From: Pyxidicoccus parkwaysis | GTDB lineage: Bacteria > Myxococcota > Myxococcia > Myxococcales > Myxococcaceae | NCBI RefSeq assembly: GCF_017301735.1 | Contig: NZ_CP071090.1 | Coordinates: 1,736,001-1,800,000 of the forward strand | DNA: 64,000 bases | Direction: 5' to 3' | Shown here: in pieces, positions 35,244-43,790 of the stretch | Layout of the letters: each line of letters starts with the position of its first letter | How positions within the stretch are numbered: position 1 is the stretch's first letter | Made by a program: the position numbers and the translations under genes | The notes under the pieces: model-generated | The model's input: only the letters and a program-made list of their open reading frames with translations | Told to the model about the DNA's origin: nothing | Database searches by the model: none

Positions 35244-36284
35244 TCAGAACAGGCTGAGCTGGGGCGTGGGCGGCGGCTTGCGCTCCGGGCGCCGGAAGGT
35301 GTCCGGGGCGTCGGGCTCGGTGACGGAGGAGGTGCGGATGCCGGCCTTCCTCGCCGCCGTGTGGAAGAGGCGGTGGATGGTCTCCGCGTAGAGCCCCTCG
35401 CCGCGCATGCGGCTCTTGAAGCGCGAGTCGGTGAGCTCCCCGCCGCGCGTCTCGCGGATGCGGTGCAGCACGCGCTCGGCGCGCAGCGGCAGCTTCGTGC
35501 GCAGGCGCTCCTCGAAGACCTGCTGCACCGGGCCGGGCAGGCGCACCAGCGTGTGGTGCGCGCGGGTGGCGCCGGCCTCGCGCGCCGCGGCCAGCACCCG
35601 GTGGATGTCCTCGTCGTTGAGCCCCGGGATGATGGGCGACACGGACACCGCCACGTCGATGCCCGCCTCGGTGAGCCGCCGAATCGCGAGCAGCCGCCGG
35701 TTCGGTGAGGCCGCGTACGGCTCCATGGCGCGAGCCAACTCCGCGTTGTGGAAGGGCAGGCTGATGCTCACCCAGAGCTTCGCGTCCCGGGCGAGGCGCT
35801 GGAGCACGTCGATGTCTCTCTCAATCAGCACGCCCTTGGTGATGATGCCCACCGGGTTGCGGTACTCGGCGCAGACCTCCAGGCACCCGCGCGTCAGGCG
35901 CAGGGACGCCTCCAGCGGCTGGTAGCAGTCCGTGACGCCGCTGAAGACCACCGTCTCGCCCTTCCACGACGGCTTGTCGAAGGCCTCGCGCAACAGCTCC
36001 GGCGCGCGCGGCTTCACCACCAGCTTCGTCTCGAAGTCCGTGCCCGCGCCCATGTCGAGGTACTGGTGCGTGGGCCGCGCGTAGCAGTACGCGCACGCAT
36101 GGAGGCAGCCCCGGTACGGGTTGACGCTCCAGGTGAAGCACACGTCCGGGCTGTCGTTGCGGGACACCACCTGCCGGCTGTGGTCCTCGAACACCTCCAG
36201 CTTCGAGGGCGGAATCTCGTCCAGGTACTCCACCTCGGTGCTCGCCCAGGGGTTGGGCGGATTGTCGATGGGGCGTGCCTTCAC
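35244..36284 (-). CDS. PA0069 family radical SAM protein (SPL-like)
   Basis: The 346-residue protein has the radical SAM cluster motif in RGCLHACAYCYARP (CxxxCxYC), followed by HQYLDMGAGTDFETKLVVK and SGVTDCYQPLEASLRLTRGC, typical of PA0069/SplB-like proteins. The family is related to spore photoproduct lyase, so a DNA repair role is plausible but unproven. A site at 36300-36316 resembles the M. xanthus LexA box and lies 15 bases before the start, supporting SOS control. It is divergent from the MEDS kinase. Confidence 0.9.
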   Translation of the reverse strand: MKARPIDNPPNPWASTEVEYLDEIPPSKLEVFEDHSRQVVSRNDSPDVCFTWSVNPYRGCLHACAYCYARPTHQYLDMGAGTDFETKLVVKPRAPELLREAFDKPSWKGETVVFSGVTDCYQPLEASLRLTRGCLEVCAEYRNPVGIITKGVLIERDIDVLQRLARDAKLWVSISLPFHNAELARAMEPYAASPNRRLLAIRRLTEAGIDVAVSVSPIIPGLNDEDIHRVLAAAREAGATRAHHTLVRLPGPVQQVFEERLRTKLPLRAERVLHRIRETRGGELTDSRFKSRMRGEGLYAETIHRLFHTAARKAGIRTSSVTEPDAPDTFRRPERKPPPTPQLSLF

Positions 36285-36299
36285 CCACTCAAAGTGGAC

Positions 36300-36316
36300 C
36301 TGAAACTGTGTTCAGT
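36300..36316. promoter_or_regulatory. LexA-like box
   Basis: CTGAAACTGTGTTCAGT fits 15 of 17 positions of the LexA motif reported for Myxococcus xanthus (CTRHAMRYBYGTTCAGS, from memory) and has CTGAA/TTCAG dyad symmetry. It is placed to control the radical SAM gene. Confidence 0.55.
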
Positions 36317-36499
36317 CAAGAGCTCGCTTGCTCCCCCGGGGTCCTGCACAGACACATGGGGGGACGGCCAGGACCCTGGCGGCTCGCCTGCTGCCGAGAG
36401 CCAGGGGACAACCAGGGGCATATTCAGCGCCCGCCGCCCGGTTCTGGTGAGCCGAAGCCCCACGACGCCTGCTCACTCCACCCACGGCCCGGAATCCCC

Positions 36500-38092
36500 A
36501 TGAACGTCCTCTCCACCACGTCCCGGACCCCCGCGCCGAGCTCCCGCCCGCTGCCGGACCCGAGCGCGCCCGAGGCACTCCGGGCCGCGGGCGAGACGGT
36601 GGGCGGACTCTGTCAGCAGTTCCACCGGCTGCACCACGGCGACCACGTCTGCCTCATCTACGAGACGTTCGAGGAGCAGATGACCGCGCTGGCCCCCTTC
36701 CTCCAGGACGGGCTCGCCCGGGGCGAGTGCTGCGCGTACATCGTCGACGAGCGCACGGCCGAGGAGGTCGCCGCCGCGCTGGCCGCCCGGGGGCTCGACG
36801 TGGAGGCCGCGCGGGCGAGCGGGGCCCTGCTGTTCCTCACCAAGCGCGACGCCTACCTCCGCGACGGCGTGTTCGACCCCGAGGCGATGGTGGCCTTCCT
36901 GCGCAACACGCAGGACGAGGGGCTCGCGGAGGGCTTCACGGGCCTGCGCGTCACCGGGGAGATGACCTGGGCGCTGGGGTCGGAGACGGGGTGTGAGCGC
37001 CTCATCGAGTACGAGGCCCTCATCAACCGCTTCTTCACCGGCTCGCGCTCGCTGGCCGTCTGTCAGTACAACCGGCGCCGCTTCCCGGCGGAAATCATCC
37101 GCGACACGCTGCGCACGCACCCGGTGGCCGTCGTGGGCAACGAGGTCCACGAGAACCTCTTCTACGAGACGCCGGAGATGGTGCTGGGGACGGAGTCAGC
37201 CGGCACGCGCGTGGACTGGATGGTGTCCCAGCTCCAGCGCGTGCGCCACGGCGAGCGCCGGCTGGTGGAGCTGGGCGAGCAGCTCGCGAGGCAGGCCTCG
37301 GAGAACGCGCGCCTGTACCACGAGGCGCAGAAGGCCGTGCGCATGCGCGATGAGTTCCTCTCCGTCGCCAGCCACGAGCTGAAGACGCCGCTCACCCCGC
37401 TGCACCTCAAGCTCCAGGGCATCAAGCGCGAGGCCGAGCGAAGCCCGGAAGGGCACATGCCGAGCCCGCTCGTCGTGCGCGCCGTGGAGGGCGCCGAGCA
37501 GCAGGTCCGCAAGCTGGCCGCGCTGGTGAACGAGCTGCTGGATGTGGCCCGGCTGACGGAGGGCCGGCTGTCGCTCGCGCCGGAGAAGGTGGACGTCTCC
37601 CAGTTGCTCGGCGACGTCTCGGGCCGCTTCGCGCAGGAGGCCGCGAGGATGCAGTGCCCGCTCCACGTGGACGTGCCCGCGGGCGTGGTGGGCTCGTGGG
37701 ACCGGCAGCGGCTGGAGCAGATTGTCACCAACCTCCTGACGAATGCGCTGAAGTACGGCGCGGGCCATCCCGTCTCGCTGACGGCGCGGGCGGTGGGGAA
37801 CCAGGCGTGGCTGCTCGTGCGGGACGAGGGCATCGGCATCGCCCCGGAGAGCCTGGGCCGCATCTTCGGCAAGTTCGAGCGCGCGGTGCCGGAGCGGCAC
37901 TATGGCGGGCTCGGGCTGGGGCTCTACATCGCCCAGCAGCTCGCGCACGCCATGGGTGGAGAGATTCGCGTGGAGAGCCGCCTGGGCGAGGGCTCCGTCT
38001 TCACCGTGGTGCTCCCGCTGTCGGCCTGTCCGTGGCAGCAGGATGCGAGCGGAGCCGAGGACTTCAGCGCGCCCGCGCTTCGGGCCTCCTGA
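36500..38092 (+). CDS. MEDS-domain sensor histidine kinase
   Basis: The 530-residue protein begins with a MEDS (DcmR-like methanogen/methylotroph sensory) domain at about 40-220 (GDHVCLIYETFEEQMTALAP, GLARGECCAYIVDERTAEEV). HisKA follows with the phospho-histidine in SVASHELKTPLTPL, then a HATPase_c domain (NLLTNALKYG, DEGIGIAPE, GGLGLGLYIAQQLAHAMGGE). It has no membrane helix, so it is a soluble kinase. ATG 36500 gives the whole MEDS domain; the upstream open frame is not convincing. No response regulator is adjacent. Confidence 0.9.
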   Translation: MNVLSTTSRTPAPSSRPLPDPSAPEALRAAGETVGGLCQQFHRLHHGDHVCLIYETFEEQMTALAPFLQDGLARGECCAYIVDERTAEEVAAALAARGLDVEAARASGALLFLTKRDAYLRDGVFDPEAMVAFLRNTQDEGLAEGFTGLRVTGEMTWALGSETGCERLIEYEALINRFFTGSRSLAVCQYNRRRFPAEIIRDTLRTHPVAVVGNEVHENLFYETPEMVLGTESAGTRVDWMVSQLQRVRHGERRLVELGEQLARQASENARLYHEAQKAVRMRDEFLSVASHELKTPLTPLHLKLQGIKREAERSPEGHMPSPLVVRAVEGAEQQVRKLAALVNELLDVARLTEGRLSLAPEKVDVSQLLGDVSGRFAQEAARMQCPLHVDVPAGVVGSWDRQRLEQIVTNLLTNALKYGAGHPVSLTARAVGNQAWLLVRDEGIGIAPESLGRIFGKFERAVPERHYGGLGLGLYIAQQLAHAMGGEIRVESRLGEGSVFTVVLPLSACPWQQDASGAEDFSAPALRAS

Positions 38093-38248
38093 GGCCGGAA
38101 GGGCGAAGGTCAGGCAAGCAACACTGCGCCTCCACTCGCGGGGCCACTCCATACGAGTGGAACGATGTCCATTGTGGATGGCCCGTATTCACGGCGTCTG
38201 GCCACGCTTCTACCGTGGCCGCTCCATTCCCCACGATTGGAGACGCCC

Positions 38249-38608
38249 ATGAAGTTCTTCTCGAAGGCCCTGTTCGCCAGCGCCGCAGTGTTCATCCTTG
38301 CACCCACGTCCGCATTGGCCCTGCGGCCCGACTGTGACGTGACGTGCTTCGAGACCACCCCGTGCTCCACCTATTGTACGAAGCCCTGGACCAGCCAGCT
38401 CACCACCTGTGGTGTGTGGGTCGCGACCTGGGGACAGTCCTATCCGGAGAACAGCTGCGCGCCGAGCCTCGGCCCCGCGTCCGATGATGACGAGGCGGCC
38501 TTCGACGAGGCGGCCTTCGACGAGGCTGCGTCCGTGGTGCCCGGCCAGGATTCCGTGGACGGCTCGCAGTGGGTCTGCCGCGAGCCCGCGTCGGCGGCCC
38601 GCTCGTAG
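38249..38608 (+). CDS. small cysteine-rich exported protein
   Basis: The 119-residue product has a signal peptide (ALFASAAVFILAPTSALA). A mature Cys-rich segment follows (CDVTCFETTPCSTYCTKPW with TTCGVWVATW after it), then an acidic spacer containing two EAAFD repeats. The spacing CxVTCx5C is shared with the exported protein at 44641. Disulphide-bonded secretion is likely; function unknown. GGAGACGCCC precedes the ATG. A candidate terminator hairpin follows. Confidence 0.65.
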   Translation: MKFFSKALFASAAVFILAPTSALALRPDCDVTCFETTPCSTYCTKPWTSQLTTCGVWVATWGQSYPENSCAPSLGPASDDDEAAFDEAAFDEAASVVPGQDSVDGSQWVCREPASAARS

Positions 38609-38632
38609 TCCGCGCGGAGCTGACTGCTCACC

Positions 38633-38668
38633 GACAGCCCGCCTTGCACCCGGAGAGGGTGGGCTGTC
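38633..38668 (+). terminator. candidate terminator
   Basis: GACAGCCC ... GGGCTGTC pairs perfectly around a 20-base loop, 24 bases after the small Cys-rich gene; CTCC follows and there is no T-run. Confidence 0.45.
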
Positions 38669-38847
38669 TCCCTGGCTCGAGCGCGCAGTGCCAGCCAGAA
38701 CGCTCCCGGCGGCGGCTGCTCAGGGTTAATTGTAGCAATGTAGCACCTGCAAATCAGACACACACGTGATCCGCGGGGATTCCCGCACGTCTCCTCAACA
38801 GGCCTCCGCTGCGCCCCATGCGCACAGTTGAGCCTTGGTGCAGATGG

Positions 38848-40362
38848 CTATGGCCTGTCGTCGCGCGCCGCAGGCCCCGAGGTAGCGGGGCGAGGCCGAG
38901 CCAGGACGGGGAGGTAGCACGCCCCCCTGTATTCAAAGCCGTCCCATTCATCACATTCCTTCAGGTCCACGGGCAGCTTCGTCCAACAACCGCCGTTGAT
39001 TGCGACCTGCCTCTTGTTGGTACAGCGGCCGTTGCCGTTCGGGCGCAGCTGCCCTGGGAAGGGTTTGGGTGGCAGCTCCACCGCGATGGGGGACCACAAG
39101 GACGGGGTTCGCTCTGGCGCGACCCGCGCTGTCAGCGCGGTGTCCCCGACGGCCACGGTGCCGCCGTCCTTTGCCTCGTCTGACTCTTTCTGCTCCGCGA
39201 GTTGGAGCGTCGCGGGCGCCTCGAAGCGACTCTCGCTCAAGAGCCTCACGGCGCTCTGCTCCGCGAGTTGGGGTGTCGCGGGCTCCTCGAAGCGACTCGC
39301 GCTCAAGAGCCCCGCGGCCCTCAGCGCCAGTGTGCCTGCGAGGCTCGCGGCAGCGAACCAGGGCCACCTGCGCGGGCGAGGAGGGCGCTGCACCGTGACG
39401 TGCTGGGGGAGGGGAGAGAGGCCGGCGGGCCGTGGCTCCTCTCCCGTGAAGAGCGGCACATCCGCCTCACGTCCCGCGCTGCGTGCCGCATTCTCCAGCG
39501 CCTCCGCCACCTCGCGCGCGCTGCCTCGCGCTTCGGGTTGGGGTGAGAGCATGCGGGACACCAGCGCGCTCAATTCCGGAAGACAGCGGCGGTTGAAGAC
39601 TCTCGCCGTCCAGAGCTCCAGCTCATCCGGGTGCCAGAGCCATGCGTCCACATTCTCCAGGTGTGCCAGCGGTGGGTACTTCCCGGTGACGAGCCGATAG
39701 GCGGTGACACCCAGGGCGAAGAGGTCATCCGTGGGCCCTGGGGCATACGCGGCAGCGGAGCGCCTGCTGAAGCGGCGGATGGAGCGGAACGCCTCGGGCG
39801 GGCGGTATTCCGAAGTGCCGGGAGGAAGGGGCTGCGTGGTCAGCGTGGCGGCGCCCAGGTGATGCCCGGAGCCGAAGTCCATGAGGAAGGGCTGCGCGTC
39901 TTCGCGCCGGACGAGGACGTTGTCACCCTTCACATCCCGGTGGAGGCCGCCTGCTGAATGGGTGGCCTCCAGGGCTCGGGCCAGCCGCGCGAGAAGCTGA
40001 AGCACCTGCCGTGAGGACGGGCGCTGAGCCTGGGCCCACACGTAGAGCGGAGTGCCTTCCACCCAGTCCATCACGAGCCAGGGGAACGACAGCGTCTCCC
40101 GGGGCTGCCAGTGGCCATGGTCCAGCAGGCGGGGGATGGCGGGGTGGCGGATGCGGGAGAGCAATTCAGCCTCCCGCGCGAAGCGCGCATCCCCCGGGTG
40201 CAGGGCCAGCTTGAGGGCCACGGTTTCGGCGTCATGCGCCTCCACGGACACGGCGCGGTAGACGACGCCGTAGGCGCCCCGGCCGCGCTGCCCCAACAGA
40301 CGCCACGGGCCGATGCGCGTGTCGGGGAGCAGGCTTGCCGGATTGAGGACGTCAGACGCCAT
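38848..40362 (-). CDS. Hanks-type serine/threonine protein kinase
   Basis: The 504-residue protein has a kinase domain at about 15-300: glycine loop GQRGRGAYGVVYRA, the ATP lysine in VALKLAL, catalytic HRDVKGDN, DFG in LMDFGSG and the APE-equivalent RPPEAF. A hydrophobic helix follows near 330-350 (WFAAASLAGTLALRAAGLLS), then an external tail. The tail holds two 22-residue repeats (LLSASRFEEPATPQLAEQ and LLSESRFEAPATLQLAEQ) and a small Cys-containing end domain (CTNKRQVAINGGCWTKLPVD) found after several myxobacterial kinases. It signals by phosphorylation from the inner membrane. Confidence 0.9.
   Translation of the reverse strand: MASDVLNPASLLPDTRIGPWRLLGQRGRGAYGVVYRAVSVEAHDAETVALKLALHPGDARFAREAELLSRIRHPAIPRLLDHGHWQPRETLSFPWLVMDWVEGTPLYVWAQAQRPSSRQVLQLLARLARALEATHSAGGLHRDVKGDNVLVRREDAQPFLMDFGSGHHLGAATLTTQPLPPGTSEYRPPEAFRSIRRFSRRSAAAYAPGPTDDLFALGVTAYRLVTGKYPPLAHLENVDAWLWHPDELELWTARVFNRRCLPELSALVSRMLSPQPEARGSAREVAEALENAARSAGREADVPLFTGEEPRPAGLSPLPQHVTVQRPPRPRRWPWFAAASLAGTLALRAAGLLSASRFEEPATPQLAEQSAVRLLSESRFEAPATLQLAEQKESDEAKDGGTVAVGDTALTARVAPERTPSLWSPIAVELPPKPFPGQLRPNGNGRCTNKRQVAINGGCWTKLPVDLKECDEWDGFEYRGACYLPVLARPRPATSGPAARDDRP
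39191..39322. repeat. 66-bp tandem duplication inside the kinase gene
   Basis: Two copies of a 66-base unit starting TGCTCCGCGAGTTGG (39191 and 39257) differ at a handful of bases, and the second fades at its end. They encode the two 22-residue repeats just outside the membrane helix and lengthen the stalk. Confidence 0.7.
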
Positions 40363-40442
40363 GAGGCTCCTCGTGAGGCGGTCCGCACCGCGCGAGGAGA
40401 CTACTCGCCACGAGCCGGGGAGTCAGAACTCCCTCTCCGCGC

Positions 40443-41348
40443 TCAGGGCGTCAGCGTCCGAGCCCCCGGGGCGAAGTAGTGGTCGCTGTCGAGGTCGGCG
40501 ATGAGCCCCGGTTCGACGGGCTTCCAGCCGAGCTGCTCTCGCGTGTGCGCTCCCGACGCGGGCGCATCGAGCGCGAAGAACCGCGCCAGGAAGCCGAGGT
40601 ATTCGCCTGCCTCGTCCGGTGTCTTCGAGACGACCGGAAGGCCCAGCCGCCGGCCGATGACCTGGGCGATGTCCCGCGTGGGCACGCCTTCGTCCGCGAC
40701 GGCATGGAGCCGCGAGCCCGCGGGGGCACGCTCGAGCGCGAGCCGGAAGAGGCGGGCCGCGTCGAGCCGGTGCACGGCGGGCCAACGGTTCGCGCCGTCC
40801 CCGACATAGACGGCGACGCCCTTCTCGCGCGCGAAGCCGATGAGGCTCGGCACGAAGCCATGGTCACCCCTGCCATGGACCGACGGCGGGAGCCGCACGA
40901 TGGATGTGCGCACGCCCCGAGTGGCCAGCGCGAGCATCACCTCTTCCGAGGCGCCGCGCAGCGAGCGCGAGGGCGGGTCGGTCTCCACGGCGGTGCGCCC
41001 CTGCACGAGCCCCAACAGCCCCGAAGCGATGACCAGGGGCCGATTGGAGCCTTCGAGCGCCGCGCCCAGGGTCTCGATGGCCCGCGTGTCGGTCTGTGCC
41101 GCGACTTCGAATCGCGAGAAGTCGTGGATGAACGCCAGGTGGATGACCCCGTCCGCCTTCGCCGCACCAGCGCGCAGGCTGTCGAGGTCGTCCAGCGCCC
41201 CCCGATGCACCTCGGCCCCCGCGGCCTCCAGCGACCGGGCAGAAGCGTCCGAGCGGGCAAGCCCTACCACCTGATGGCCCGCCCCCAGGAGCTCGGGGAC
41301 CACGGCCGAACCAATGAATCCGGACGCACCGGTGACGAAAACGCGCAT
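40443..41348 (-). CDS. NAD-dependent epimerase / SDR family oxidoreductase
   Basis: The 301-residue protein is an extended short-chain dehydrogenase: Rossmann motif [17 protein letters not shown] at the N-terminus, VVGLARSD, and a proline-rich substrate region ([20 protein letters not shown]). The usual YxxxK is not obvious, as in many atypical SDRs that act as NAD(P)-binding reductases. It is divergent from a TetR gene, and two palindromes lie between them, so its expression is probably repressed by that TetR protein. Confidence 0.87.
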   Translation of the reverse strand: MRVFVTGASGFIGSAVVPELLGAGHQVVGLARSDASARSLEAAGAEVHRGALDDLDSLRAGAAKADGVIHLAFIHDFSRFEVAAQTDTRAIETLGAALEGSNRPLVIASGLLGLVQGRTAVETDPPSRSLRGASEEVMLALATRGVRTSIVRLPPSVHGRGDHGFVPSLIGFAREKGVAVYVGDGANRWPAVHRLDAARLFRLALERAPAGSRLHAVADEGVPTRDIAQVIGRRLGLPVVSKTPDEAGEYLGFLARFFALDAPASGAHTREQLGWKPVEPGLIADLDSDHYFAPGARTLTP

Positions 41349-41360
41349 GGCAACCTCCTC

Positions 41361-41377
41361 ATGTCAGTTACTGACAT
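41361..41377. promoter_or_regulatory. TetR operator 1 (SDR side)
   Basis: ATGTCAGT-t-ACTGACAT is a perfect 17-base palindrome 12 bases upstream of the SDR start. Confidence 0.65.
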
Positions 41378-41392
41378 CACTACTAACAGGTG

Positions 41393-41409
41393 ATGTCAGT
41401 GACTGCAAT
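41393..41409. promoter_or_regulatory. TetR operator 2 (TetR side)
   Basis: ATGTCAGT-g-ACTGCAAT repeats operator 1 with two changes. Its centre is 32 bases away, three helical turns, so two repressor dimers could bind the same face of the DNA. Confidence 0.6.
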
Positions 41410-41426
41410 CAAGTAGGCTGACGCCC

Positions 41427-42053
41427 ATGGGCCGCTGGGAACCCAACGCACGAGGACGGCTCGAAGCGGCCGCGATGTCGCTCTTCCAGGAGCGCGGCTA
41501 CGACCGGACGACGGTGGAGGAGATCGCCGCGCGCGCGGGGCTCACCGAGCGGACCTTCTTCCGCTACTTCACCGACAAGCGTGAGGTCCTGTTCTGGGGG
41601 TCGGAGCACCTGCGGAAGCTGATGCTGTCCGCCATCGAGGACGCGCCCGAGGCGGCCGCACCGCTCGACGCAATCGCCGCCGCGCTCGACGCCGCGGCAT
41701 CCATGCTCCAGCAGCGCAGGGAGCATGCGCGGGAGCGCCAGGAGCTCATCGCCGCCCACGCGGAGCTGCGGGAGCGAGAGCTCATCAAGCTCGCCACGCT
41801 CGCGGCGTCCTGCGCGGAGGCCCTGCGGGGACGTGGCATCACCGAGCCCGCGGCGAGCCTGACGGCCGAAGCGGGCATCGCGGTCTTCAAGGTCGCGTTC
41901 ACGCGCTGGATTGAAGCCCCCGAGGCGCAGGAGCTCTCGCGACACATCCGCGTCGCGCTCGAGGAGCTCAGGGCCATCACCGCTGGCACGGACGCCGCGC
42001 CGGCGGCACGAGCCCGGAAGGCGTCTCCCAAGGCGAAGTCCCCCAGGCCCTGA
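41427..42053 (+). CDS. TetR family transcriptional regulator
   Basis: The 208-residue protein has the TetR helix-turn-helix at its N-terminus (RLEAAAMSLFQERGYDRTTV, EEIAARAGLTERTFFRYFTD) and a helical ligand-binding domain, ending in a basic tail (ARKASPKAKSPRP). It is divergent from the SDR gene with twin palindromes between them, a self-contained regulator/target pair. The ligand is unknown. Confidence 0.9.
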   Translation: MGRWEPNARGRLEAAAMSLFQERGYDRTTVEEIAARAGLTERTFFRYFTDKREVLFWGSEHLRKLMLSAIEDAPEAAAPLDAIAAALDAAASMLQQRREHARERQELIAAHAELRERELIKLATLAASCAEALRGRGITEPAASLTAEAGIAVFKVAFTRWIEAPEAQELSRHIRVALEELRAITAGTDAAPAARARKASPKAKSPRP

Positions 42054-42600
42054 CGGGCCGTGCATGAGATGGCATGCGGCTGACGGCTCGCGCCGGGGAC
42101 GGCGTCATGTTCCCCGGTTGCATGTGGGGCGTCCCGGGTGCCGGAGCCGGTCCTCGGCGGAGGTGTGCCTTCGCAAGGGCCGGTTTGTTTCTCAAACTTC
42201 GGTTGACAGTAATTGCTGCTCCCACGAGGACGACCGCCGCATCGGGTTCCGCGTTGGCCGGGCCGCATTCTCCACCCCTGGGATGCCAGCGCTCAAACTC
42301 TTCCAGTCCATCTGCACGCCTGATACTCACAACTTCTCAGTAATTCCACTTAGTCGTATTTCACTGGGAGTTGTCATGCTTGAGCTGTATTGTGAACGCG
42401 CTCTCCCGAGCATGAAGAAACACATTTATCGAGCCTGTTCCAGCCGCTCAGAAATCAGAAGGGGCGCCCTGTAAGGCCGGCGGGTTGGTGGGGCAGTGTT
42501 GGCGGTGATGACCGGTGGATGAGCGTGCTCCTGGACGAATATGTTGAGGCCACCTGCTTCGGAGCCGCCGAATAGACGGTCGGCTGCGCCTTCGGGGCGC
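42054..42600. other. gene-poor, less GC-rich stretch
   Basis: This 547-base interval has no convincing gene. Its middle part (about 42290-42450) is clearly less GC-rich than its surroundings. One tiny frame at 42376-42474 (32 codons, starting MLELYCERALPSMKKH) has GGGAG 5 bases before its ATG but resembles nothing. A TTGACA hexamer near 42203 has no matching -10. The stretch may be foreign or a degraded gene. Confidence 0.4.
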
Positions 42601-43614
42601 ATGCGCACGACGGACGTGTGGCTGGTTCCCGAGCGCCGCGTCTTCCGCATGGCGAACCTGGAGGAGGCGCGCGCCGTATTCAGTGGCATCTACTCGGAGT
42701 CGAAGCTGGAGCCTTCACGGGGACTCGCCTTCTCGTGCGAGCTGAACGTCATCGCCTGCGGGGAGATTCGTATCGTCCACGGAATCTGGCCCACCGGTGG
42801 CCGATGCACGATTCCCCGGGTCCTCGGGCGCTACATCATCGCGGGCGCGTCGCACGGCAAGGCCCACGGGCACCACGCGAACGAGCCCTACGAGCTGGAG
42901 CCCGAGCGGCGCGGTGCGGTTTTCTCGCCGGAGCGCCCCGTCATGCTGGAGTGCCCTCCCGGCTACCAGGGGCGCTCCATGGCCATCGAGCGCGCCACAC
43001 TCGAGTCCCATTTCACGGCGCTCACGAGCCGCGAGCTCCGCGAGCCGCTCGTCTTCGACGTCGCGTTGGACCTCACCTCGGCCGCCGGGGCCGGTCCCAT
43101 CCTGAAGCTGTTCGCGGAGGTCCTGGAGCAGCCTTCCGTCTCGTCGTTCCTCGTCGCTTCGCTGAGGGACGCGCTCCTGACAGCGCTCCTCACGGGCACG
43201 CGCCACAGCGCCTCGAGCCTCCTCGAAGCGCCGCCGCACCGCGTGGCCCCTGCCTCCGTGCGTCGCGCGGAGGAGTTCATCGAGGCGCACGCGGGTGAGC
43301 CCATCTCCCTCGCCGATATCGTCGCCGCCGCCGGGGTGCCGGAGCGCTCGCTTCGCGCTGCGTTCATCGCTGCTCGGGGGATGTCGCCGGGGGCGTTCCT
43401 CCGCCGCCGTCGCTTCGAGCTTGCGCGGCAGGCGCTCCTCTCGGGCGCTCCGGGGACGACCGTCGCTGGCGTCGTGGCCTCACTCGGCTTCGTGTCCGGC
43501 GGACGATTCAGCGTCGAGTACAAGAAGCTCTTTGGAGAGAGTCCGTCAGAGAGCCTCGCGGCCTCGCGCGGGCCCGCGGGACTGACGACGAAACGCGCTC
43601 CCGGGGCGCGCTGA
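42601..43614 (+). CDS. AraC family transcriptional regulator
   Basis: The 337-residue protein ends in an AraC-type double helix-turn-helix (ISLADIVAAAGVPERSLRAA, RGMSPGAFLRRRRFELARQA, GVVASLGFVSGGRFSVEYKK, LFGESPSE). Its N-terminal domain resembles a cupin-like ligand domain that recognises an unknown molecule. ATG 42601 is chosen because the domain begins there; ATG 42541 would add 20 low-quality residues. It follows the gene-poor stretch and has no obvious target gene next to it. Confidence 0.85.
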   Translation: MRTTDVWLVPERRVFRMANLEEARAVFSGIYSESKLEPSRGLAFSCELNVIACGEIRIVHGIWPTGGRCTIPRVLGRYIIAGASHGKAHGHHANEPYELEPERRGAVFSPERPVMLECPPGYQGRSMAIERATLESHFTALTSRELREPLVFDVALDLTSAAGAGPILKLFAEVLEQPSVSSFLVASLRDALLTALLTGTRHSASSLLEAPPHRVAPASVRRAEEFIEAHAGEPISLADIVAAAGVPERSLRAAFIAARGMSPGAFLRRRRFELARQALLSGAPGTTVAGVVASLGFVSGGRFSVEYKKLFGESPSESLAASRGPAGLTTKRAPGAR

Positions 43615-43790
43615 GCCACGCTGCTCCATTCATTTCATTCACAAATCATGTGCCGCCGCTGGTGCGCGTTTGACCTCACGTTGCATGTGATGGGTTTGCG
43701 CTGACACATGCGCAAAAGTAGCTGTGCGAGAAAGGCAGTCGCTGTGCCCCATCGGCAGGAATCTGATCGCAAGCACGAAACAGCAATTGA

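Noticed and set aside
42426..42689. Minus-strand frame overlapping the AraC start (87 codons)
   Set aside because: Its C-terminal part looks somewhat protein-like but matches no family. It overlaps the AraC coding region and has no ribosome site.
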